NCBI GenBank assembly: GCA_050180745.1
Contig: JBFXDW010000034.1
Coordinates: 1 to 18,073 of the forward strand
Length of the DNA stretch: 18,073 bases
Reading direction: 5' to 3'
From: JBFXDW01 sp050180745
GTDB lineage: Bacteria > Pseudomonadota > Alphaproteobacteria > UBA9219
Shown: piece after piece, positions 1-5,649 of the stretch
Layout of the letters: every line of letters starts with the position of its first letter
How positions within the stretch are numbered: position 1 is the first letter of the stretch
The notes under the pieces: generated by a model
The model's input: only the letters and a program-made list of their open reading frames with translations
The model's database searches: none
What the model was told of the DNA's origin: nothing
Position numbers and translations under genes: made by a program

Positions 1-99
1 GCCTGGCCGCCGCCGTTCCTCACAAACCCCACTACTTTCTTCCGAAAATCTACGCTGTATGTCATGACTACAGCGAATCACCATCCCCTTAACAAATAG
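1..99 (+). CDS. Possible C-terminal tail of a gene cut by the window edge
   Basis: Frame 1 is open from the first base to a TAG at 97-99, giving 32 residues that are proline-rich at the start. No homology is recognised and the stretch is short enough to be open by chance. A nested palindrome at 53-75 lies inside it, which argues slightly against coding. If real, it would end 10 bases before the stop of the convergent small gene at 109. Confidence 0.2.
   Translation, partial: AWPPPFLTNPTTFFRKSTLYVMTTANHHPLNK
53..75. repeat. Nested palindrome (dyad symmetry)
   Basis: The outer arms CGCTGTA (53-59) and TACAGCG (69-75) are perfect inverted repeats. Between them lies the perfect 8-base palindrome GTCATGAC (61-68). 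It could be a protein-binding site or a hairpin ending the convergent transcripts. There is no T-run on either side, so an intrinsic terminator is not supported. Confidence 0.5.
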
Positions 100-108
100 T
101 TACGGAAA

Positions 109-294
109 TTATTTGGTTTGACTATAAACGGCGGCGCTGATGCACGGGTCTGTGACGCTCAGGAAGTAATTCCAGCGGTCCTCCAGATCCATTTCGCAGG
201 GGTGTTTAATGCGGCTTGAGCGTTCCCATAAGGACAGGATGTCATAGATGTAATGTTCGCCGCGTGTTCTATAAAGTGTTTCAAAATCAAGCAT
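109..294 (-). CDS. Small hypothetical protein (61 aa)
   Basis: The product is 61 residues, charged and aromatic-rich, with no signal peptide or membrane segment. I do not recognise a family. The start is well supported: on the minus strand a GGAGG (complement of 300-304) lies five bases before the ATG at 294, the best ribosome binding site in the left part of the window. It stands alone, with a long gene-free stretch upstream. It contains one cysteine (residue 33) and no obvious metal or DNA-binding motif, so no function is proposed. Confidence 0.55.
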   Translation of the reverse strand: MLDFETLYRTRGEHYIYDILSLWERSSRIKHPCEMDLEDRWNYFLSVTDPCISAAVYSQTK

Positions 295-378
295 TGGGGC
301 CTCCGTTGAAATGATTTTTGTTAAACAACCCTCCTGTTATTTTGATAACGTAATAGATTTTACGCCCTATAACAAGCA

Positions 379-409
379 CAACTTGATATTAAATTGCTTT
401 CAACTTGAT
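379..409 (+). repeat. Direct repeat CAACTTGAT x2, 22-base period
   Basis: CAACTTGAT occurs at 379-387 and again at 401-409, and a near copy AAACTTGAT occurs at 553-561. The 22-base period is about two helical turns, so a protein could bind both copies on one DNA face. The sites are short and the region is AT-rich, so chance is possible. Confidence 0.35.
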
Positions 410-466
410 TTGGAATTAAGTCTTTGGGGAGGTTAAGGCCGAGGGTTACTGATTGTTAACCATAAT

Positions 467-505
467 CCTACCTATTTTGGGTTCAGACCTACCTTTTTTG
501 GGTAG
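467..505 (+). repeat. Paired 16-base direct repeats, candidate regulator site
   Basis: CCTACCTATTTTGGGT (467-482) and CCTACCTTTTTTGGGT (488-503) match at 15 of 16 bases with a 21-base period. The second copy is also a small dyad, CTACC (489-493) against GGTAG (501-505). They end 15-17 bases upstream of a predicted -35 box, a position often used by activators. No known binding motif is recognised. Confidence 0.5.
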
Positions 506-519
506 AAAATGGATTATCC

Positions 520-547
520 TTGCTTTTTATAAAAACAATCTTATAAT
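520..547 (+). promoter_or_regulatory. Predicted sigma-70-type promoter
   Basis: TTGCTT (520-525), a 16-base spacer, then a perfect TATAAT (542-547). Transcription would begin near 554 and read towards the XRE gene 360 bases away, passing through both folded elements. It is the best promoter match seen in the left third of the window, though AT-rich DNA throws up false matches. Confidence 0.4.
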
Positions 548-603
548 AAGCCAAACTTGATAGGAAACATAGTTTTTGGTTTTGGGTGGGCCATTTTGTT
601 TTA

Positions 604-639
604 AGAGCCAGTTCAGAATCTAGATTATGAACTGGCTCT
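604..639. repeat. 36-base palindromic repeat element, copy 1
   Basis: Perfect 12-base inverted arms (604-615 and 628-639) surround a 12-base centre containing the palindrome AATCTAGATT (617-626). A second copy lies at 7686-7715 in opposite orientation; across 30 bases the two differ at one position, including the non-palindromic bases of the centre, so they share descent. No T-run follows either arm, so it is not an obvious terminator. Confidence 0.7.
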
Positions 640-680
640 AAGATGTAATCGAGGACGAGGGGTGTTTTTAAAGTCTTTCT

Positions 681-780
681 GTCATCCCTGCGACCTGTCG
701 CGCCGACTTGTCTTGCCGAAGCTCAGAAGGAGCGTAGGCAGAAGCTGCGAAGCAGCGTAGGGGGAAGGCAGGGATCCTAT
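681..780 (+). repeat. 100-base multi-hairpin interspersed repeat
   Basis: The outer stem pairs ATCCCTGC (684-691) with GCAGGGAT (768-775). Inside are a hairpin TGCC-gaa-GCTC (714-724) paired with GAGC-gta-GGCA (730-740) and a hairpin GCTGC/GCAGC (744-756). A GCGA/TCGC hairpin (690-701) overlaps the outer stem. The ends match a shorter relative at 13351-13379, so this is an expanded member of the GTCATTCC repeat family seen elsewhere in the window. Confidence 0.6.
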
Positions 781-866
781 TTTTTTATTTCTTAAAGTTG
801 CAACGTAAAAGAAGGTTGCAAGTTTGGGTTTTACCAAAATGGGATTCCGGAATGACCGGAGAAGAT

Positions 867-882
867 GATAGGGAAGCCTATC
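867..882 (+). promoter_or_regulatory. Hairpin just upstream of the XRE gene
   Basis: GATAGG (867-872) and CCTATC (877-882) pair perfectly around the loop GAAG. The palindrome ATTCCGGAAT lies nearby (844-853). Either could be an operator for the downstream regulator or an RNA structure before its ribosome binding site. No direct evidence separates these. Confidence 0.3.
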
Positions 883-911
883 AAGCTATTGGTTCTTTAG
901 TGTGAGGTTAT

Positions 912-1568
912 ATGCCAACAGGAAAACAAATACGTGCCGCCCGCGTTCTCGCTGGATGGGACATCAAGGATCTGGCGCCTCGCGCTGGGTTGAGCGTTAC
1001 CGCAGTTCAAAACATAGAAACCGGAGCTATCCCCAAATCGGCAACCAATGATCGTATTATTAAAGCTTTTTCGGATGTTGGAATTGAATTTCTTGACCAT
1101 CAAGGCGTTCGTTTCAAGCCGCAGGGTGTTGATATGCTCATTGGGTCAAAAGGGTTACAGCAATTTTTTGATGGCGTTTGTGAGCATGCACGTAAACATG
1201 GTGGAGAGATTGTTCAATTTGGTGTTGATGAGGAACAGTTCTTAGAACATCTAGGTAAAGAATTTTCAGCAAGTTACGTCAAACGCATGCAGGAAATTGC
1301 AGAGAAAAGACAGGACCTGAAAGTTAAAGCGATCATTTGTGAGGGAGCAACAGAAGCGCTTGCACCGGATTACAATGAGTATCGTTGGATTTCTCGAGAT
1401 ATATTCCAAGCTGTTCCTTTTTATATTTATGGAAAAACTTTAGCTGTGATGGATTTCCAAACAGACCCATCTCCTACAATTGTGCTTCTGAAGTTTGATG
1501 CAATTACGAATGCCTATCGTAAGCAGTTTAATGCTTTTTGGAAGATTGCGAAAAAAACACCTAATTAA
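912..1568 (+). CDS. XRE-family regulator with TrmB/PLD-like C-terminal domain
   Basis: 218 residues. Residues about 4-60 form an XRE/Cro-type helix-turn-helix (GKQIRAARVLAGW ... LSVTAVQNIETG), followed by the usual 'GIEFLDHQGVRF' extension. Residues about 75-213 resemble the effector domain of TrmB-type regulators with a phospholipase-D-like fold: the stretch PFYIYGKTLAVMDF, then a strand-rich segment and AYRKQFNAFWKIAKK at the end. I see no HKD catalytic motif, so it is probably a sensor, not an enzyme. A GAGG (904-907) sits four bases before the ATG. A GNAT gene starts 25 bases downstream, so the two are probably co-transcribed. By eye it is more AT-rich than the housekeeping genes, which suggests transfer. 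The HTH call is firm; the C-terminal call is by pattern and less sure. Confidence 0.8.
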   Translation: MPTGKQIRAARVLAGWDIKDLAPRAGLSVTAVQNIETGAIPKSATNDRIIKAFSDVGIEFLDHQGVRFKPQGVDMLIGSKGLQQFFDGVCEHARKHGGEIVQFGVDEEQFLEHLGKEFSASYVKRMQEIAEKRQDLKVKAIICEGATEALAPDYNEYRWISRDIFQAVPFYIYGKTLAVMDFQTDPSPTIVLLKFDAITNAYRKQFNAFWKIAKKTPN

Positions 1569-1593
1569 ATTTGTAATTAAAATAGGAGAGAAA

Positions 1594-2226
1594 ATGGTAT
1601 TGTTTTCTAATTTTTATACTAGGCCTCTTACACAAATAGATAGCGGTATCTACCGTGCTTTACGTGAACGTATATTAAAGACACCTGACGCACGTTTTTT
1701 TAGTGACTCTTACGAGCGCGAAGCTCAGCTAACAGAAGAAGAGTGGGGAAGTTGGTGTGAGGAGACACCGAGACACTGTATTCTTGGTACATTTGATGGG
1801 GACGATCTCATAGGCATCATTATGATAACACGACAAGGAGATGAGGTAAGCCCTGTTGTGGAATGGGAAGCTGCTTGGCTTGATCCTAAATATCGTAAAA
1901 CTGGAGTAGGAAAAAGTTTTTATGAACATGCACGGCAATGGACAAAAGATCATGGGTATAAATATGTAGTTGGTTTTATTCGTGCTACATATACGCCTGC
2001 TCTAGATATCTGTAATGATCTTGGGTTTGTTTATCTGTATACAATTCCAGATGAGGTTTGGGCGGACGGAAGTGTAGCGAGTACACATGCTTTTATTCTT
2101 GATCTTCGTGTTGATGTTCCGGATGATAAGAACGAACTTATTTCTGTTCGTTTCCAAGAGGCTTTGCCTTTTCTAGATCAAGGACTACACGCGCCGCCAA
2201 AGTGTTCTGGCAGTAAGGTAGCATAA
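1594..2226 (+). CDS. GNAT-family N-acetyltransferase
   Basis: 210 residues from the ATG at 1594, chosen because AGGAGAG precedes it by a short gap; the frame is open further upstream but that part overlaps the XRE gene. The acetyl-CoA binding motif A is clear: WLDPKYRKTGVGKSFYEHA, with the R/Q-x-x-G-x-G/A signature at residues 101-106. NDLGFVYLYT (about 141-150) is the usual motif B region. The N-terminal 60 residues and the tail after about 175 are longer than in minimal GNAT proteins and may set the substrate, which is unknown. It probably acetylates an amine of a small molecule or protein in the cytoplasm. GNAT toxins paired with antitoxins are known, but those are usually shorter and the partner here carries a sensor domain, so regulated detoxification or modification is at least as likely. 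Confidence 0.85.
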   Translation: MVLFSNFYTRPLTQIDSGIYRALRERILKTPDARFFSDSYEREAQLTEEEWGSWCEETPRHCILGTFDGDDLIGIIMITRQGDEVSPVVEWEAAWLDPKYRKTGVGKSFYEHARQWTKDHGYKYVVGFIRATYTPALDICNDLGFVYLYTIPDEVWADGSVASTHAFILDLRVDVPDDKNELISVRFQEALPFLDQGLHAPPKCSGSKVA

Positions 2227-2259
2227 AGACATTCTAAACATCGCATAAGCCTTCTATGC

Positions 2260-2397
2260 CCAAAACAGTTCAAGAGTTGGAAGACGCTTCCTTAAAAAAA
2301 TCGTCATTCCCGCGACCTGTCGCGAGGATGACGGAAAAGATGTTGATTTTATCTCATCAAGACTGAACACTGCATCCCAACTCTTAAACTGTTTTGG
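2260..2397. repeat. 138-base element bounded by 21-base inverted repeats
   Basis: The ends 2260-2280 and 2377-2397 are inverted repeats matching at 20 of 21 bases (left end starts CCAAAACAGTT, right end finishes AACTGTTTTGG). The interior carries a GTCATTCC-family hairpin (2302-2333). The arrangement resembles a small non-autonomous mobile element or a composite repeat lying between two convergent genes. No flanking target duplication is evident. Confidence 0.55.
2294..2333 (-). terminator. Intrinsic terminator for the TraB-like gene
   Basis: Read on the minus strand, a hairpin (CGTCAT 2302-2307 with ATGACG 2328-2333, and CGCGA 2311-2315 with TCGCG 2320-2324) is followed by A and then seven T (complement of 2294-2300). 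The stem is about 14 base pairs with one clear mismatch. It lies about 70 bases past the stop at 2404. The hairpin is itself a member of the GTCATTCC repeat family. Confidence 0.65.
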
Positions 2398-2403
2398 CTC
2401 TAA

Positions 2404-3291
2404 CTATAGTTTTAGAGAGAAATCATTTCTATGAGTTTGTGATAAAGGTACTGTTGGGGCAAGAACCTTCTCCTGACAAGGCGCAAGCATATCTTCAAAA
2501 ACAGCGCGTTGTGTTTCAAGATGTCCTGCACCACAAACGACGAGGACCGAGTTAAAATAATTCAACATCTTGGTAATTGCTTGAACAATGTGAGGGTCAC
2601 GCACCTTGTTTGTCTCATAACTAATCCTGTGAGCTAGGTGTGCCTTTTTTGATTCTTCAGGCGCTGTGTCAATTGATGAAATATCTAAGAGGCCTATGCG
2701 TTCAGGATAGTGTCGGCTAAACCATCTCTGATATTCGGGAAGAGTCAAGGCCTCTGAATCTTGAAGTGATAAGAGCCTTCTTTGGTTTTGTAAGAACGCT
2801 GTTGTCTTTTCATGAAACGAAAGAGCATGAATGTTTTTGCGTTCTTTTTCTTGTCCAAGCCATTGCAGGCAGAAAAAGGCTTGGACATCTTTAGATTCAT
2901 ATCCGGCATTTAAAAGCTCTTTTAATATAACTGAATCCATTGGCTCTCCATTGGCGATAGGAAGGTTTCTTTCAAGGCCTAAGAGCGTGGCGTAAGCGCA
3001 TTCATTGTCAGCGTTCTTTGATTCTTTTACATGATCCAGAAGGTAAGATTTGTATCCATCTAAATAGAGAGAACAGCCTCCGCATTCAACGACGACTGCC
3101 TTAGGGTTATAGAGGCCAAACGCTCTTTTGATTGTTTGACAGGTCGGGTTGTCTAGCCCGTTAACGTGGGCAGCATTGATATAGTAAAGTTGGTGGTTTG
3201 GCGTTACGAATTCGCTCACACACACGGGCGGGTATTTGTGCGCGTCACTTAAGGTGGATATTTTGATTAGGTCATTGTTTGGTTTTAGCAT
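2404..3291 (-). CDS. TraB/Tiki-superfamily-like protein, function unknown
   Basis: 295 residues from the ATG at 3291, which follows AAAGAGGT at a good distance; the longer frame to 3390 would overlap pyrB and lacks such a site. Features recall the TraB/GumN/Tiki fold: an early histidine in INAAHVNG (H42), VVVECGG (E69) after a helix, ANGEPMDS (E116), an arginine in NKVRDPHI (R231), and VLVVCGAGHLETQ near the end, where GAGH (H257) fits the GxxH signature. Some members are metal-dependent proteases. There is no signal peptide or membrane segment in the chosen frame, so it should be cytoplasmic. It follows pyrB by 71 bases on the same strand and could be co-transcribed, but no link to pyrimidines is known. 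Family assignment is by motif only. Confidence 0.6.
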   Translation of the reverse strand: MLKPNNDLIKISTLSDAHKYPPVCVSEFVTPNHQLYYINAAHVNGLDNPTCQTIKRAFGLYNPKAVVVECGGCSLYLDGYKSYLLDHVKESKNADNECAYATLLGLERNLPIANGEPMDSVILKELLNAGYESKDVQAFFCLQWLGQEKERKNIHALSFHEKTTAFLQNQRRLLSLQDSEALTLPEYQRWFSRHYPERIGLLDISSIDTAPEESKKAHLAHRISYETNKVRDPHIVQAITKMLNYFNSVLVVCGAGHLETQRAVFEDMLAPCQEKVLAPTVPLSQTHRNDFSLKL

Positions 3292-3362
3292 AGTTACCTC
3301 TTTTGAGAACAAGGATACAGCAGGGATTGCTCGTGTAAGATTTCTTACGGCGTATTTAGTGG

Positions 3363-4286
3363 CTATTGGCTCAACACTAAATCCAAGCACGCCATACGGA
3401 CGGCGACACCCATCTCCATTTGCTCAAAAATTACACTATAGGCCTCATCATCGGCAAGCTCGCTGGTGATCTCTATGCCTCGGTTGAGCGGCGCGGGATG
3501 CATAACGATAACATCCTCTTTGGCGTGTCTGAGGCGCTCATGGTTGAGCCCGTATTTTTCATGATAGATATTGCTCGCCAGAGGCGTTTCTCCTTCTTCA
3601 AGGCGTTCATTCTGGATGCGCAGCATCATCACGACATCGGCGTTTTCTATAGCCTCCTCTAGGCTATCAAAAAGAGTAACACCAAGCTCGTCTCTATCCT
3701 TGGGGACAAACATGGGCGGCGCGAAAAAGCGGACCTCCGCGCCGAACTTCTGGAGAAGCCGCGCGTTAGAACGGGCGACGCGGCTATGCTCGACATCGCC
3801 GCAGATGGCTACGCGCAAAGATTCTAATGCTGGTTTGTGGTTGAGCATTGTACGCGCATCCAGCAAGGCTTGTGTGGGGTGCGCGCTGATGCCTTCTCCG
3901 GCATTGATAATGGAGCCGTTGACGATTCCAGAGGCTTGCTTATGAAAGCCATCTTCTTTGTGGCGGATAACAAAGCAATCAACATTCATGGAGTCCACAA
4001 CGCGCATCGTGTCGGCCATGGTTTCGCCTTTGGTCAGAGAGCTCGTTTGCGAAGAAAAATTGATGACATCTGCGCCAAGGCGCTTGGCGGCGATCTCAAA
4101 CGAGGTTCGCGTGCGGGTGGAATTTTCAAAGAACATATTGGCGATGGTTTTACCGTAAAGCTTGTCGGTCTTTTTGTTAGGGCTGCGGTTGGTTTGGGCA
4201 TAGTGCTTGGCCAGATCAAGAATGCTGTTAATGTCGTCTTGGGAAAGAGAATTGATGTCCAGAATATGTTGATGCGCAAAAGTCAT
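3363..4286 (-). CDS. pyrB: Aspartate carbamoyltransferase catalytic subunit
   Basis: 307 residues, the usual length. It joins carbamoyl phosphate and aspartate, the committed step of pyrimidine synthesis. The carbamoyl phosphate site FFENSTRTRTSFE is at about residues 52-64 (STRT 56-59), the mobile-loop lysine is in SSLTKGE (about 86), HPTQALLD is at 136-143, and MHPAPLNRGIEI lies near the C-terminus. The start at 4286 is preferred, with AAGGA upstream. The in-frame ATG at 4325 overlaps the predicted -10 box of the gene's own promoter and has no binding site. In many Alphaproteobacteria pyrB is next to pyrC, often near plsY; here neither partner is adjacent, no pyrC is in the window, and plsY lies 13 kb away. 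No pyrI is seen. Confidence 0.97.
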   Translation of the reverse strand: MTFAHQHILDINSLSQDDINSILDLAKHYAQTNRSPNKKTDKLYGKTIANMFFENSTRTRTSFEIAAKRLGADVINFSSQTSSLTKGETMADTMRVVDSMNVDCFVIRHKEDGFHKQASGIVNGSIINAGEGISAHPTQALLDARTMLNHKPALESLRVAICGDVEHSRVARSNARLLQKFGAEVRFFAPPMFVPKDRDELGVTLFDSLEEAIENADVVMMLRIQNERLEEGETPLASNIYHEKYGLNHERLRHAKEDVIVMHPAPLNRGIEITSELADDEAYSVIFEQMEMGVAVRMACLDLVLSQ

Positions 4287-4323
4287 GGGATAAGTCCTTA
4301 TTTGAAAGCGGTATTTGTGGGTC

Positions 4324-4353
4324 ATTATAAGGGAATGGAGGAAAGTACCGCAA
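4324..4353 (-). promoter_or_regulatory. Predicted pyrB promoter
   Basis: On the minus strand TTGCGG (complement of 4348-4353), an 18-base spacer and a perfect TATAAT (complement of 4324-4329). Transcription would begin near 4317, giving a leader of about 30 bases. There is no room for a classical pyrimidine attenuator in that leader. Confidence 0.5.
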
Positions 4354-4362
4354 ATCTATTTC

Positions 4363-4391
4363 TTGCTGTTCGATGAGAGGGCTGATATGCC
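4363..4391 (+). promoter_or_regulatory. Weak candidate promoter for mrp
   Basis: TTGCTG (4363-4368), a 17-base spacer and TATGCC (4386-4391). The -10 matches the consensus at only three of six positions. If used, transcription would begin at or next to the mrp ATG, giving a leaderless message, which would fit the absence of a ribosome binding site there. Confidence 0.2.
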
Positions 4392-4397
4392 TTTCTT

Positions 4398-5480
4398 ATG
4401 GCTATTCCGACACAAGACGACATTCTGGTTGCATTGAGCGCCATTAAATGTCCCGATTCTGATCAAAATATTGTTGCCGCTGGCATGATTTCGGCTCTTA
4501 CGGCTAAGGAAGAGGGCGGAGGGCTGCACGTTCAGCTCGTCCTTGAAACCGATGCGGATCATGCTGCTGCGATGGAGCGCGTGCGCCAAAAGGCGGCCGC
4601 GGCGATCCAGACTATTGGCGGGGTGAAGCGTGCGACGGTTGTTTTGTCGGCGCATACGGCTGCACCTGCTATGGGGCGGAAAAAAAGGGCTCCTCATGAT
4701 GGGGCAGAGCTTCCGCGTGGCGTTCGGCAAGTTATTGCTGTGGCCTCTGGCAAGGGGGGCGTTGGGAAGTCCACTGTGGCTGTAAACCTGGCTTTGGCCT
4801 TGGCTGAAAAAGGCATGAAGGTTGGGCTTATGGATGTTGATGTCTATGGGCCGTCTGTGCCGCGCCTTTTAGGCATAGCGGGGTTGGATGTCTCGACAAA
4901 TAAAGACAAAAAGCTGTTGCCGGTTCAGGCGTATGGTTTGGCTGTGATGTCCATAGGCCTCTTGGTTGAGGAAGATACGCCTATGATCTGGCGTGGGCCT
5001 ATGGTTCATGGTGCGATCCATCAGATGTTCTATGATGTGGCGTGGGGCGAGCTTGATGTTTTGGTCCTTGATATGCCACCGGGAACAGGCGATGCGGCGC
5101 TTTCTGTGGCGCAAGAGGTTCCTCTGGCTGGGGCGGTGATTGTCTCAACGCCACAGGATCTAGCGCTCTTGGATGTGCGGAAGGGCGTGAATATGTTCCG
5201 TAAGGCGGGCGTGCCTATTTTAGGGCTGGTCGAGAATATGTCGAGCTTCGTCTGCCCTCATTGTGGAGAGAGTACGGATATCTTTGGCCATAATGGAGCC
5301 AAGGACGATGCAGAGGAGTTGGGGATCGATTTTCTTGGGTTTCTGCCTTTGACTATGGCGCTACGAGAGGCTTCGGATCGAGGATGCCCTATTGTGACAA
5401 GTGATCCTACCGCAGCTTCTTCTAAAGCCTTTTTCGAAATAGCCGAGAGGGTTGCAACGGCCCTTGATGTGGTGGGATAA
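4398..5480 (+). CDS. apbC: Mrp/ApbC/NBP35-family Fe-S cluster carrier ATPase
   Basis: 360 residues. The N-terminal 85 residues are a MIP18/DUF59-type domain (QDDILVALSAIKCPD ... IVAAGMISAL). The P-loop ATPase domain follows, with a deviant Walker A VASGKGGVGKSTVAVNLA (GKGGVGKS 118-125), the switch DVDVYGPSVPRLLG, and DMPPGTGD. The pair C286/C289 in SSFVCPHCGE binds a bridging Fe-S cluster in this family. It carries clusters to apo-proteins in the cytoplasm. It is divergent from pyrB. No clear Shine-Dalgarno sequence lies before the ATG (the nearest GAGAGG is about 17 bases away), but the N-terminus aligns well with the family so the start is probably right. Symbol mrp is equally used. Confidence 0.95.
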   Translation: MAIPTQDDILVALSAIKCPDSDQNIVAAGMISALTAKEEGGGLHVQLVLETDADHAAAMERVRQKAAAAIQTIGGVKRATVVLSAHTAAPAMGRKKRAPHDGAELPRGVRQVIAVASGKGGVGKSTVAVNLALALAEKGMKVGLMDVDVYGPSVPRLLGIAGLDVSTNKDKKLLPVQAYGLAVMSIGLLVEEDTPMIWRGPMVHGAIHQMFYDVAWGELDVLVLDMPPGTGDAALSVAQEVPLAGAVIVSTPQDLALLDVRKGVNMFRKAGVPILGLVENMSSFVCPHCGESTDIFGHNGAKDDAEELGIDFLGFLPLTMALREASDRGCPIVTSDPTAASSKAFFEIAERVATALDVVG

Positions 5481-5523
5481 GGCCGGATGGCTTAGAGAGG
5501 CGGTGGGGTAAGGCCGGATGGCT
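5471..5523 (+). repeat. 22-base tandem duplication over the mrp stop codon
   Basis: The 22 bases at 5471-5492 recur at 5502-5523 with one difference, period 31. Both begin GGTGGG and contain TAAGGCCGGATGGCT. The first copy includes the mrp stop codon TAA (5478-5480), and the second carries a TAA at the equivalent place. It looks like a recent local duplication of the gene end. Confidence 0.6.
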
Positions 5524-5573
5524 CTGAGAGCCAAAAGCGTCCATCTGAGGCATAATCTGATTTACAAATGCCG

Positions 5574-5611
5574 AAAGACGCAGCTCGAACAATCTTTCCG
5601 AGCTGCGTTTT
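5574..5611. terminator. Shared terminator between convergent mrp and phasin genes
   Basis: ACGCAGCTCG (5578-5587) pairs perfectly with CGAGCTGCGT (5599-5608) around an 11-base loop. TTTT (5608-5611) follows on the plus strand and AAA (5574-5576) precedes it, so the hairpin could stop transcription from both sides. It lies about 95 bases past mrp and 40 past the phasin stop. Confidence 0.7.
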
Positions 5612-5649
5612 CGTCGCTTGAACGAAGGCGATTGGCGTACAAAAAGGCG

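Larger units (their letters stand above)
295..911. other. Gene-free stretch with direct repeats, a promoter and folded elements
   Basis: This 617-base stretch has no convincing gene. It holds two pairs of direct repeats with two-helical-turn spacing (379-409, 467-503), a predicted plus-strand promoter (520-547), a 36-base palindromic element (604-639), a 100-base multi-hairpin repeat (681-780), and a hairpin just before the XRE gene (867-882). By eye the first half is strongly AT-rich. Everything from about 554 onward could be the leader of the XRE gene or a separate non-coding RNA. Confidence 0.6.

Noticed and set aside
1495..1593. Upstream extension of the GNAT frame
   Set aside because: It overlaps the XRE gene in another frame and the ATG at 1594 has a clear AGGAGAG.
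912..2226. Classic GNAT/RHH toxin-antitoxin pair
   Set aside because: The partner is an XRE protein with a large C-terminal domain, not a short ribbon-helix-helix antitoxin, and the acetyltransferase is longer than known toxins. Kept only as a possibility.
3292..3390. Longer start for the TraB-like protein, overlapping pyrB
   Set aside because: It would overlap the pyrB end, gives an N-terminus with no family match, and lacks a ribosome binding site, whereas the ATG at 3291 has a good one.
4287..4325. Upstream ATG for pyrB
   Set aside because: The ATG lies within the TATAAT-G of the predicted promoter and no ribosome binding site precedes it.
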